From positions 1-64,000 of the forward strand of contig JADIIX010000004.1 in assembly GCA_027604505.1 (NCBI GenBank): a stretch of 64,000 bases of DNA, in the 5' to 3' direction. The notes below the pieces were generated by a model. It saw only the letters and a list, made by a program, of their open reading frames with translations, was not told the DNA's origin and did not search any database. The DNA comes from Gonapodya sp. JEL0774 (taxonomy: Eukaryota > Monoblepharomycota > Monoblepharidomycetes > Monoblepharidales > Gonapodyaceae). The first letter of the stretch is position 1; each line of letters starts with the position of its first letter. The position numbers and the translations under genes are program-made. Shown here in pieces: positions 33,539 to 45,518 of this stretch.

Positions 33539-36500
33539 ATGACAGAATTTGTGCCAACGTCTGATTTGAGGGCGCGTGCACGGGAAATCAAAGCGAACGC
33601 TCTGAGGTTTGTGGGAGAGAGCATTCTGTTCCATCACAATGTTCTCTCACCCGAAGCTCTTACATTTCCTCCTGCCCAAAAACTCTTTGCTTCCTCGTTT
33701 GGAAAAGCTCTGTCCTTGCACGCCGAGACGTACTCCTTCGGGAGCTCTTCCTTCGCAACCACAACGTCCTCAGTCTGGACGAGCCTTTCACCTCAGACAT
33801 ACAGCTCACTGGTGAAGTGGCTGAGAAGCTGGAAGAGTTTGTCAAGAGATCGCAGATAATATCGCCACAGCTAGTGAGTGGTGAAGCGTCCTTGCTGTTG
33901 TGTTTCATCACAGTTTGAGGAGTGCCGGAGCATTCTGTTTGAGATAGTAAATTGGACCTTGAAATGCTGCAAGGGCTCAATTGACTTCAAAAACTCATAT
34001 TGGCCTTCAAAGGAACTCAACCAACTCCGCTCCAGTCGTCTTGGGCTCGAATTACTAACAATGCGATCCCTTATGTGTTGTAAAGCTCTCGCAACAAACA
34101 CCATCATACGATATTTCCGCTCTAAAACTGCTTTCCAAGCCTCTGTCCTCGCGGCTCGCCCCGCAAACGGCGACACAGACGGATACCGTGGGAGCAGTCG
34201 GAACAGGAAGTGACACCGTTCTGCTTTCCCGGACAGCCCATAGTGAAGATGAGATGTCCGCACCTCACGCGCAGGAAGGTGTCGGTGGGAGGAACTCAAG
34301 TCCCATAGGGAGAGGAAAGGGTAATCAAGTGCAGGAGGTGAGACTAGTGGTGGTTCACAATGCCATTTTATAGAGGGCACTTGCAATTCGTGTTTTCAAC
34401 CACACATGTAGCAACCCCTCATCGCCACAGAAACTGGCCCTGGTCGAGTGTCTGTGCGCTTGCGTGACGCCCCACTGAAACCCCCAGCACCTCTTATCTC
34501 CACCGCCTCAAGAGCTCCTTCACAACCTTCTCGCCCAGATTCACCAAGAGTGCATTCGACATCAACGTTGGAATCTCCAAGTACTCTAGCTCTGGCATCA
34601 GTGGTCTTGACCCACCAGCCGGATCCTCTGTTCACACCGGCGCGGACTACCCCTACCACTTTTGGATCCATGCCATCACCGACGACAACTCACGCGCCAG
34701 CGGGATCACCCTCTAAGCTCAACGGAAGTGGGATTGTATCGATGATGCCTGATCTTACTAATAAGGAGGGTCCGACATCCACCAGCAAGGATGCTCCTTC
34801 CGACAACATGGAAGTGGATGTTCAGGTGGCAGTTGTCCATTCACGCCCCTCTCCCGAAGAACCTGTCGGTCCATTCCCTCTTGAACGGTCACCGTTGAAG
34901 GATATCGTGTCATCGATGGAGCACGCAACTGGACCCGCACTTGTCGCACCCAAGGTGGCTGAGGAACCTCAACATCCCCTGTTAACGGAACAATCGGCTG
35001 ACCAACATCCAACGACAACGACATCAGCACCAGCACAGTCCAGCGTTCTGGTACCTACTAAAGACGTCTTACCCTTACATTCCTTTGCTCCTTCACCTCA
35101 ATCCTCTTTGCAACACGGGCCGCCACTAAACACCCGCATCTCGGATTCTTCTTCTCGCCTTCCCTCTACCTCCAGTGCTATTGTTTACTCGTCCACAACC
35201 AGTCTCATCACTCGCGCGGCAAACTCTTCGGGGGGACCTGTGACCCCTCACAACACTGTTGCAAGTACACCAAAGCCCAAGGCACAAGATCCGCATGTGT
35301 GGAAAGCGAGAGTTGAAGCAGCGCCAGCCGGTGCGTGGTTGCGAGAGGCTGGCAATGCGGTTACTACGCAGGAGTGGAAGGCAAGTTTTCGAGTTGAAAT
35401 GATAACGCCGCAATTCAGGAAAGAAATTCCTCTCAACCACACTTCAGCTCGCGCGTGAAGAGTATAAGCACCGGCGTGTTTTGGACCGTGTGGACGAGCT
35501 CCGTGCTGCCGGCATGTGGAGCTTGCGTCAACTGAAGAAGCACAGGGAGCCAGCTCGAAGAAAGGCCCATAGGGACTTTTTGCTGGAAGAAATGGTAAGT
35601 GGCCGTGTTTATCCAGAGAGTTTGTGGTGGCGTGTCAAGTTAAATCGATTGGTGTTCATTACTCCGTGATTTTCAGAAATGGATGCAACAGGATTTCAAA
35701 CAAGAACGTCGGTGGAAGATCGCAGCGGCTTACACTCTTTCCCGTGCAGTCCTTGAGTTTCACTCTGCTCCAGTCAGTAAGTCTCGGGTAACTGTTTTCG
35801 GATGGGTACAGGTGAGTGGTGGCCCAGGGGACAAGACAGCTTTGGAGAGCGTCCACGTAAGTTGGGTAGATGCCTTTTCTCAATCATAGGAGTCGTGCTG
35901 AACATTCTTCGACTTAAGCGGCCGTCGCGATACGGGAAGCCTAGAGCAATCTCTGTGCAAGTTGGTCACGATCCATCTATCTTGGACCAAGTCGCAGGGA
36001 ACGCGCACTTATTGCCTGGCAATTCTGCTGATGACGGCGTGTCAGTTTCCACGTTTCATGATTCGCTTGTTGCCAGTGACTTGCAGAGAGGCACTGGATC
36101 TGCTGGATCGGAGCTCAAGCATGATCAACGCGTTCCAGAGGATGGGCGACCGATGATCCCCTTCCGCGGAGGTTGGAAAGGAAAGGGGGGACCTTACAGC
36201 GGCACGGTAAATCCACGACTTCTTTTACCGACCGATTTGGAGCCCGCAGCCCGAGTTTTACCTGCATCATCGTCGATCTTGACCTATTCTGCTCACGGAC
36301 ACTCAGTCCCAGAGATTGGTGCCCTCGCACCTCCGAACCCAGAGGATTCATCTCCTAGGCTAGATCCAGTGGACACTGCGGTTGTACCGGTCTCCAGATA
36401 CATGACTCGGAAAACACGATACGTCGAAATGCGATGGGACAAATCCGGGAAAGAGTCCAAAGATTTCAAAGAGCCCCCAGTGAAGGCGCTACAAGGAGAC

Positions 36501-38431
36501 CTCAAATATGACAACGCATTGCCGGCAGGACGTGAGTGAGAGATTGCTAAGAGTGTTTGTGGACGGAAACTTACACGCAATTGATTATAACTACAGAGCT
36601 CTTCGCACCAATAAAGAAGGCCAAAGACGGTGTAGACAAAAGATTCAATGAACCTCAAGCGTACAAGCCACAACATTCTGCTAATTCGAGTGCTTCCCTT
36701 TCAATGGCTGCATGGACACCAGAAGAGGAGGAGTGGCTTGTTAGCCTAGCTAAAACGTATCATTGCAATTGGTCCCTCGTATCGGAACTCCTGTTCTCGC
36801 AGCGTTTGGCGCACGTCTTTCGGTCGCCGTGGGACTGTCATGATAAGTACGTGCAGCTTGAAGGGCCTCAAGCGTCTGGTGCCACACCTCAGAACGCTGC
36901 CGACACATCCGCGAATGGAGTCGTAGACGTGCGGCGGAGAGACAAGAAGGCTAAAGGTGCCGATGGATTGAAGAAGCGAGAGCGACTGTTAAAGGCCTTT
37001 GAGGCGATAAGGCGAACGGTTTCAACGAAGAAGAGAGATCCGAAACCCACAGGTATGTGTTGTCCGTAGCCGCCAGCGGCTTGCGTCCGAGCCTACCTCA
37101 TTTTCCTATAATTGTGGGTGCAAAATAGGACAGCAAAATCGCCGAGTCAATCTCACTGCACATGAGACCCACCTGCAATCTCAAATGGGGGCTGGAATCG
37201 ACGTGAATGTACCGCCTCTCGATCCCCTTGCTATGAGTGCCCTAAAAGCGCAGCAAGATGCCAAAGTTCGTCAACAACAGGAGGCCCAAAGGATGGCTGC
37301 TGCTCAGCAACAAGCGATGAACCGCGCCGCGGTAAGAAACATCTCTTATTCTGAACCCTGGGCACAATTTCATCTGTGATGCGTCAGCCTCTTATCGTTG
37401 GAGGCGCAGCCGGCCGACCTTTTATGCCGATGCAGGTGGCTGCTGGTCGACCAATGCCCCGGCCATCAGCATTGGGCACCCCCATGCTTGGATCCCTTGC
37501 TGCCGCTGGTGCGCGACCTCTGCTCTCCCAACCGGGAGCTATTCGAATTCCCAACCAAGCCACCCAAGGTCTTCTACAAGAACAACTACGGCAAATCGGG
37601 CAAGCTGGACAGATGAATCAGATTGCTGCAATGCGACAAGCGCAAACGCAACAGCAAATTCAGGCTGGTGTGCCTGGACAACAACCTGTCGGGACCGCTT
37701 CTTTAGGTCAGGCCACTATCGCACAACAGCAAGCCGCTGCCGTCACGAGGGGGTTGCCCTTGCAGTATGCGCCCGCAGGTTGGCCATTTAACTTTTTTAC
37801 GCGTTACTTTCTGTCTGGAATTCTCATTGCATCACTTGTGCATTCAGATTTAGCATTTGTTCAAAACGCTGTTTCTGGAACACAACTTGGTTCTGTCGCT
37901 GCAACACCTGGCCTACCGGCAGCCTCCGGTGCTGCGATTGCGCTGCGACCCGGCCTTGGCAGTCTGATGCAAGCACAACAATCCCCTGGCCTGAACGTTT
38001 TTCAAAATACACAGCTTACCATAGCGCCAGACCCAAAGCGACAACAAATGATGATGATGGCAGCAATTCGACAAAACCAGGTTAGTTCTTCATGTTTCAG
38101 CATTACTTGCCTAGAATCGACCGTACCTGTTTTACACAAGTTCATGATGGCGCAGAACATGGCTGCTCAAAATAATGCCGCGGGTTCGCCGATCGCTGCG
38201 CAGCAGATGCTCCAGCAGTCTCCGCGGCTCCCACCCAATCAACTTCAGTCAGGATCGCCTGTTGAGACAGGGACCAGGCAGGTTGGTGGTGCACAGATAC
38301 AGGAGGATGAGTCAAGCGCAAATGGGAACGAGCGTGGGGTTGCAGACGATGCGATGGAAGAAATGGAGGAGGCTGAGAGGGAACCAACGGCGCCTCCACA
38401 GGGGACATCGAGACGAAGGAAGGTCGGTTAA
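33539..38431 (+). CDS. VID21: Vid21/Eaf1, NuA4 histone acetyltransferase scaffold (HSA and SANT domains)
   Basis: Exons 33539-33606, 33657-33873, 34086-34337, 34412-35380, 35448-35594, 35677-35776, 35890-36531, 36597-37052, 37129-37331, 37388-37778, 37848-38080, 38141-38431; about 1322 aa. The N-terminal helical part (VLARRDVLLRELFLRNHNVL) and a long disordered region lead to an HSA domain (residues about 500-585: AREEYKHRRVLDRVDELRAA, GMWSLRQLKKHREP, RWKIAAAYTLSRAVLEF), then a SANT/Myb domain (about 835-885: AAWTPEEEEWLVSLA, CNWSLVSELLFSQR, RSPWDCHDKYVQLEG) and a Gln/Ala-rich tail. HSA, then SANT, then Q-rich is the Eaf1/Vid21 order. In NuA4, HSA binds Arp4/actin and the protein tethers Tra1. 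The intron at 35381 is GC-AG (AAG|GCAAGT). The start is less sure than the rest. Confidence 0.88.
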
Positions 38432-38780
38432 GCGCCGCCGACCCGATTACTTCGGTTCGCGATAGAGCACGCGGAATGCCTGATATCCATTATAGCGAAT
38501 GACGTATGTACATAATATTGCAATGTTACTGCCGCGGGGTTTTCCCTAGCAAGCGCGGCTGATTATTGGTTTGGGTGCAGATTCAACTATACACTTTCCA
38601 TAGAGCCATATTGCTGCTATCGAATGTGGGCATGGTGGATAACAAATGACGAGTTGTATTCCGACATCACATTTATTCCTGTGTTGTCTCCTGCGGCGGA
38701 TTGGAGGTGCGGTGAACACCCCGGGCGCACCCGGACACCACAGCGCCATTTTACTGTGAGAAGCATAAGGAACAAGAACT
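38432..38780 (+). other. Intergenic, 350 bp
   Basis: Separates Vid21 from the stalked membrane protein. A missed signal-peptide exon of the latter could lie here; none could be identified. Confidence 0.4.
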
Positions 38781-40016
38781 ATGGCCTCCCTCGCAACTTG
38801 CCAGGTAAGCTAACACTTGAGCAGTCGCGGATTGCAAGCCCTTGGAATCTGCAACCCATCCTTGCTTTTGGGGGGCCATTATGGTCATTTTGGTCTCTCT
38901 TCGTAGGCCCTCACCACCAACACAACATGTGCCGGAACTGCAGGATGCTCTTACTGTGAGATGTTCTCAATTCACAGTTGAAAATGAGGGCTAAACTGCG
39001 CCACCTTGGATGTACTTGTTGCACTTACGATTGCAGGTGGACCAAACTTCGGTTGTCTGCCCACTGCTGTACAGACCTCATGTCCCCGTGATTGTGGAAC
39101 TACCGACAGAACATGCTACACTACCGGTGAGGTACATCGTTGTTGAAGTGATACTGCCCTAGAAATGACCCATCGATCCCCCCTGACCGGCTCTTTTCCA
39201 TACATATCAGATGTACTCCCCATTGTTCCAGGGACTTGCATCTTGACATCTTGCTTTGGGGATGGTTGCGCAAATGGTGAATCCCAATTTCAGAGTTCGG
39301 TGGTATCATTTTGTTAAGTTGTGTATCCGCTTTTCACAGGTATATATTGCGAGGATTTATGTCAATCCCTCCTTACGGTCTACGACATCTGCCAGATTGT
39401 CACTATCGCAAACTCTAGTTCGACGCTTCCAATCGCCACTACGGCAACGACATCTGTCCGTTCTTCGTCAGCTGCTTCTTCTTCCGCTCTCGTGATCTCC
39501 TCCACCTTTTCTTCAATACGTTCCTCTGCGTCTCCACCACCTCTCACGACTACTGCTGCAGCACAACCCCCACCCCCGCCGAGGGCTGCACCTCCCCCTC
39601 CACTGCCAAGCTCGAGCGCAATATCGTCAGCAGTCTCAACGCAGGGAAGCCTCTCTGGGAACATAGGAGCATCACCACCAAGTTCAGATTCCGATAACTC
39701 GAGCACGCAAAAGGTGATTTTGGGTGTGACTGTTCCTTTATTCGCAGTTGTAAGTGTCTGCAACCTCTTTGTTGGAGGTGCCGTCCAAATTCCTCACGCT
39801 CGCACCATTTCAATTTAGGGCTTAATTTTACTTGCAACTGGGATATTTATATACCGCCGCGGTGAATTACGGCGCCAGGAGCGCAGAAACCGTATCGCAC
39901 TCAAGAAAGCTAAATCTACAATCTACCACGAAACTACTAGCAATGCGGGGTCGGTCATGAGCTTCCCCCTGACGGTCAATGGCACCAGTGTTGTGAGCGG
40001 CAGCCAGAGGCGATAG
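38781..40016 (+). CDS. Single-pass membrane protein with Cys-rich head and Ser/Pro-rich stalk
   Basis: Exons 38781-38804, 38907-38955, 39037-39126, 39232-39276, 39340-39749, 39819-40016; 271 aa. The head (residues about 1-85) has many Cys: NTTCAGTAGCSYCGPNFGCL, SCPRDCGTTDRTCYTT, CILTSCFGDGCANG, YCEDLCQSL. A low-complexity Ser/Thr/Pro stalk follows, with Pro runs, likely O-glycosylated. A helix VILGVTVPLFAV|GLILLATGIF crosses the membrane and is split by the last intron; a basic cytosolic tail (YRRGELRRQERRNR) ends the protein. The layout is like fungal wall-stress sensors (WSC/Mid2 type), though the head is not a clear WSC domain. No signal peptide is visible on the first ATG, so an upstream exon may be missing. 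Confidence 0.7.
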
Positions 40017-40053
40017 AAGCGATGGCTCGTTGGAGCGTGGGGTATCGACACAT

Positions 40054-40863
40054 TTATTTGGCAGCCGTCTGTTTGGACATTTTATCTTGCATTGCTTCCG
40101 CTATCGCTGGGTTAGCAGATGGGAGCAACCATATGTATGCTCAAAATACCAGTGACCATGAATGACGAACAGTGTTCTCACCCCGAGCTGCAGCTTGTCT
40201 GGAATTGATTGTTTCTCCCAATTTGTCCAGCTGCACTTTGACAAACGTCGATTTCTTAGAGTAATAGGATTTAGCATCAGCAATCGACTGTTGAAGAATC
40301 ATGTATGAGCGGAAGTTGTGTCAATCAGCCATGGCGAAACGCACCTTCTCGACAAAATATCCTGTCCCGACATCCACAATAACGCTCTCTGGGCTCGCGA
40401 CTTCTCCTGGCACGTACAGACTGCTGGTCAGTGGCACCAGCATTGGTTTCCCTGGTCATCATTTGTGTATTCACCAACATGCTCAGCGTAGATTTGGAAG
40501 CGATACACACCATTTGCATCTCGACTCAATAAATTTAGAGTAGTTTCGTTTTCTGCGAATTTCATATGCGCTTGGCGCAGGGCAGCGTACGATTGGGTCA
40601 ATTGCTGGAGCTCCTGGTTATTTCCAAGAGGAATTCAGCCAGTGACAAGAGTGGAAACCCCGGGGAGAGCGATCAAAGTGATATTGAATGAAAGCAAAAG
40701 AATTTCAGATATCATTGAGGCGTGATTTCGATGATACTGGGAAATCATTGCATCAGCAAACCTCGTCAAGACTCTGCTTCAAATTCTGTAATTGATTGAT
40801 GTTGAGAGAGGTCAATTCGATGGCAGGTGCCGCTGAAGCATCCGGAGAGCTAGGTTTGGCCAT
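40054..40863 (-). CDS. GIM5: Prefoldin subunit 5
   Basis: Subunit of the prefoldin (GimC) hexamer that hands unfolded actin and tubulin to the CCT chaperonin in the cytosol. Exons 40863-40762, 40613-40511, 40451-40345, 40287-40182, 40106-40054; 156 aa, the usual length. First coiled-coil helix: [32 protein letters not shown]. Central beta hairpins: [15 protein letters not shown] and [13 protein letters not shown], the family signature. Second helix: [39 protein letters not shown]. Stops 37 bp from the convergent gene's end, so the 3' UTRs probably overlap. Confidence 0.93.
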
Positions 40864-41013
40864 TGGGGAGCTTGAAGGAAAAGAATGCGGGCTTTGTCCA
40901 CCGATCCGACTCACCCGGAAGTACACGCCTTTACATAAGACGGTCAGAAATTTGAAATTTCAAAGTATTACGCATACGGATACATCCACCATGAGGTGGT
41001 GAGTGAGTATTTT

Positions 41014-42873
41014 CTACTTCGCCTCATCAACTGCCTCCTCCTTAACCTCTTCGCCAGCCTTCTCGCCTTAAGAAGCGGATCCACATCAAATGGATTGGTG
41101 TTGGCAATGGTAAAATTGGTCAGTCATACACAAAGCGCATGCGTTAGTTTGAGACCTCTGAATGTTCATACGAAATGAATAGCCTCACCATCTTGGAGGT
41201 CTGAAATTTGGAGAAAACGAAGGTCATGCAGGCCAAACACGGTTAGCGCGCACGAGCAAATTTTGAGTTGTCAACGACATGACGTACCGCTGGTCCAGAG
41301 TGTCAGGTTATCACGCAGAAGCTGCATGATGAGCGTGGAGTCCTTGTACGACTCTTCACTCAGTGTGTCCAGTTCTGCAATAGCGTCATCGAATGCCTGT
41401 TTCGCCAAGTGGCAGGCGCGGTCCGGTGAGTTCAGAATCTCATAGTAGAACACGGAAAAGTTGAGAGCAAGGCCGAGACGGATGGGGTGCGTGGGCGCCA
41501 GGTCAGTCTGTGCAATATCGGTGGCAGCTTTGTAGGCATCATGCGCTTTTGCCGCTGCGTCCTTCCGTTTGTCGGCAGTGGCGAACTCAGCCAAATAACG
41601 GTGGTAGTCCCCCTTCCTGTGTAACGGATTGAAGGTGAAGGCGATCGTCGCGAGAGGCATGATCAAAGGGATAAGGAGGTTCTCAACAATTGAGCTGTCA
41701 ATACAGGTATGACTCACATCTTGTAATAGAACACCTTCGACTCTCCAGATTCGGCTGAGCCTATGAGGTGCTCGTCCAGTACCTTCAAGATATCGGTGCA
41801 CACATCGGAGAGCTCCAACTCGATTTTGGTGCGATAATCGCGAATCTTCTTGACTTGAGCTTCGTTACCCTTGGACTCCTCCTTCTGTTCAATAGATGAC
41901 ACAATGCGCCAAGAGGCCCGACGTGCACCAATCACGTTCTTGTAGGCAACAGAAAGAAGATTACGCTCCTCGACGGTCAGCTCAACACCCATCTGTAATC
42001 ACACGACAACACGTTGTAGAAGTGGAACAGCAAAAGCGTGCCCGGGTAGAGTCGATGCGAATATTTGAGGAATATATCCACAAGTGCGCGAGACGGAAAA
42101 AGAACAAATAAACGAACCCTAGCAACGTCCTTGAATATTAATTTTCCAAAAAGAGGGTTGAACGATTGGGTTGAAGAAAGGGCTTGGAATCACCATCTAC
42201 CTTCATGAATGAAACCATCTCTGCGGTGTTCAAAGTCACAATTATCAGACCACATTAACATTCAATCGACAAGAGTTAATTTTCCTCCATGTCCGGATGT
42301 TCTAAACTCACCGTCATATCTTTCAGCCTGGTGGACAACAATCGCAGCCAACATATGGGAGGTGATTCGGATCAGGAGAGCGTCAAGTCTCAGCAAGGCG
42401 AGCAATACTGAATATTATTCTCGCGTACCTGCTCCGATAGCTTGGCCTGTCAGGATGCAAGGCGAGTTAGGAGTAGAATGACAAGAATGAGTGAATTCGG
42501 ATGTCGAGAGAAAATGGCATCCACATGTCACAAAGATGTGTACTTACCATGTAAACAAGATGGTCCCTGCGTTCTGGATGTTATCGAGTGTTCGGCAAAG
42601 GTCAAGGTTGTTTGAATGAAACAGGAGTTGGCAGAAAAGCCGCGTGGACGCATTCGCGCGGCAACATGAGACCACAACAAGCGCAAAATGAGGAAACGTG
42701 CGTTAGCCTGGGCCAAGGCATAGGAGACGCGCCAGAGGTGGCGGTGTCCAGTCGGCGTGGGTCTTTGTTTTCAAAGCGCGAGAGCGCGAACACTCAAGTA
42801 ATCCAGGGAATCACACCGCTTCGCTCCGCCAAACAAGTGAGGCTTAATCCGCACCTTTCTGTTCAGCGGACAT
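41014..42873 (-). CDS. 14-3-3 protein
   Basis: Phosphoserine/phosphothreonine-binding dimeric adaptor. Exons 42873-42855 (19 nt), 42573-42548 (26), 42446-42429 (18), 42327-42312 (16), 42220-42201 (20), 41992-41718, 41616-41288, 41200-41189 (12), 41066-41014; 255 aa, the normal family length, all phases agreeing. Reading across the tiny exons gives [33 protein letters not shown], then [75 protein letters not shown] and [19 protein letters not shown]. The Lys, Arg, Arg and Tyr of the phosphopeptide groove are in place. The variable acidic tail ends AVDEAK. Fungi usually have one or two (BMH1/2, rad24/25). The first intron is 281 nt. Confidence 0.95.
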
Positions 42874-43239
42874 GGTGGATGCAAGGGCTAACAGTTGGGG
42901 ATATGAATGAAGGTTGGAAGTTTTGGAGTCACGTGAGCCATTTTTACACATTTAGGCAACCACTATGAGCAACTCTTCTCGAACGAACAACGCAGTTCTT
43001 CAAACTTTTTATCTCATGATTCCAATGTATTATTAGTTTCTCATATTTGAATGGCGTTGTCCGACACCTACAATTATATATCGGGGAAGTAAAGTATGTG
43101 TTGGAATCCACATGCAGGTTACTTACTGCAATTGTGTGAAATCAAAACATGGCGAAGATGGTGGGAGACCGCAGGGTGGATCAACATGCATATACTCCCA
43201 TAACCCCATATATTATTAGTTCGAGTTCGCAACTCTCCG
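42874..43239. promoter_or_regulatory. Divergent promoter region of 14-3-3 and PP2C genes
   Basis: About 365 bp between start codons on opposite strands. It contains AT-rich TATATATT-like stretches near 43205-43220; no specific site assigned. Confidence 0.35.
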
Positions 43240-45381
43240 ATGGGTAACAAGCACAGCAAGTCGAAGAGCAGAGTTGGCCGTGCTCACTCTACCGCAGGAC
43301 GGAAAGCTAAGACCATGGTCTCGTCGCCAGACATAGAACCGCAGAAGACACCTGCATCATCTAAGGTGATTCGACCGTTGCCGCATTGATCTTCCCTTGA
43401 CGCACAGTATCTGCATCTACGATCACTGACTCCCAGCTATATGCTGGTGATTGCCCCCCTTGTGGCAATCCCTGGGACTTGTGCGTGGGGTTGTTCCGTT
43501 ATTTTACAATAGCCGGTGGAGGTTCAAGTAGTGCAGGTTTCATCTCTCGCAGAGGAATACGCAGCATATGGTCTACCAAATCGGAAGAAAGATATTGAAG
43601 TTGGCGCTGATGTGAGTTCTTAAAGAACGTCATCTTGTCCGTGTGGCTACACCCATGTACATGATGCCTCTGCTGCATAGACACGTTTGGCATTTGTCAC
43701 AGGCGCCATGCAAGGATGGAGGGATAGTGAGTGACTTCGGGGCTATTTTTTAGGGGCTGCTTTGCTGGGGAAACGTGTCGCAGACCATCTGATTCTCGCT
43801 ATTTGGGAACGAACCCAAGCCATGGAAGGTGGGCAATCATTGAGCCTCATGGGAGTTCTGCTTGATAGCTTCCCTCAACGTTTTTTGATATTCTACTTAG
43901 ATGCGCATGTTGCCCTTCTGAAGGTAAGAGTCACTGCGTGCGGTTTCGTATTCAACTCCTGTGGGCAACTCAAGCTCCTGTCCTTGACTCAATAATCGTA
44001 ACTCTGAAGCTACCCATACCACAGGAGCTCAAAGAAATAGCCTCCAAACAATTCGCATTTTTCGCAGTGTACGACGGTCACGGTGGTGATGCAGTTTCGC
44101 AGGTAAACGCGTGACGGATGCGATCTTGCGGTTTACCAGGTTGAAAATGCGTTCCCTCAGTACGCTGGACAAGTTCTGCACAGGCGCCTTGTCGCGCGGC
44201 CTGAGTTCTCAAATGGCGACTACCCTGCAGCCTTGCGCGCCACGTTTTGGGCACTAGACAATGAAATGAGGAGAGGTACTCATCATTACAGATCTCTTCT
44301 GAAGCTCTCCCTCAACAGCTTTATTCTCTGCACCTTTATTCAACGTGAAACTAAGATTCCCACCTTGGCACAGGAGGAGCGGGTTGTACAGCAATCGCGG
44401 CGCTCATGACACCAGATGGCAACATTTTTGTCGGCAATGGTGAGTACGGTGTCTGAACATTGAGATCTGAATCATGAGAACACACTTGCAAACTCTCTAC
44501 CTCGGACACAGCGGGAGATTGCCGCGCTGTACTTTCTGTGGCGGGTTCGGCAGTTGCCTTGTCCACCGACCACAAGCCCACCGTCCCCGCCGAAGCCGAG
44601 CGTATCCTGAAGTCTGGAGGAAAAATTGAGGTGCGTGATTGATCTCTTGTTTCTAGCTGTAGTATCTGTATCCGTCTTGACTTACATTCGTATATCTCAA
44701 TCGATCCCCTCGGTGAATGTTTTGTTAAAGGATGACCGCGTGGAAGGAGATCTGGCTGTTTCTCGTGCCCTGGGTGACTTTGAATACAAGCCTAACCCAG
44801 CCGACCCGCTTGTGAGCCCTGAGCCGGACGTGGTCTGCCATGCAATAACCCCCGAAGTCGAATTCTTGATTATGGCCTGTGATGGTATCTGGGATTGCCT
44901 TCGTTCGCAAGAAGCAGTCGACTTTGTGAGACAGCAAATCGCCAAAGGCTACACAATGCCCGAGACTGCCGAACGTCTTCTCGACCGTTGCCTTGCAGTC
45001 GAGCCAAATGAGTTTGGTATTGGCTGTGACAATATGTCAGTGGTAATTGTAGCGATCCTTGCTGGCAAGGATTACAGCGAGTGGGCGGCCGCAATCAAAG
45101 ACAGGCTTGAGGCAACCAACGATGGAGACTCAACGGTAATCGCCACAACCGTGACGGGAGGATCACCGGCATCTGCGTCTACAGCCGGATCACCTGCAAC
45201 AGATGGTTCTGAAAACGTAGCTGAGACGAATGTTGAACCAGTGACTGGACACGCAGCCACCGCGTACTCGATACGGAGAGGTTATGGTAAGAGGGGAGTT
45301 GATGCACAACCAGTCAAGGCCAAGGGAGTGGAGGAGATGATGTCGGATTTGAACCAAGAAGCTGATGGAGAAAAATACTAG
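43240..45381 (+). CDS. PP2C-family Ser/Thr protein phosphatase, N-myristoylation signal
   Basis: Metal-dependent (PPM) phosphatase. Exons 43240-43365, 43513-43611, 43681-43726, 43820-43828 (9 nt), 43901-43923, 44025-44102, 44161-44275, 44374-44439, 44512-44630, 44731-45381; 443 aa. Motifs: FVTGAMQGWRDTMEDAHVAL (built through the 9-nt exon), FFAVYDGHGGDAV, GNIFVGNAGDCRAVL, GDLAVSRALGDFEYK, IMACDGIWDCL and GIGCDNMSVVIVAI. The metal-binding Glu/Asp of MED, DGHGG, DGIWD and GCDN are all present, so it should be active. The N-terminus MGNKHSKS fits N-myristoylation at Gly2 and basic membrane anchoring. The tail of about 100 residues is Ser/Thr-rich. Likely a Ptc1-3-type regulator of stress MAPK or TOR signalling (inference). 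Confidence 0.93.
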
Positions 45382-45518
45382 TTATACTTTATACACTCAC
45401 AACCTGTGACCTTTACATAATCACGGGGTAATGAACAATGGGTATTTATTTGCACATGCGCCACTTTACAGCGCTTTGGTGTGACTCCACAGTCCACACT
45501 TCACTCACATACCCGAAA

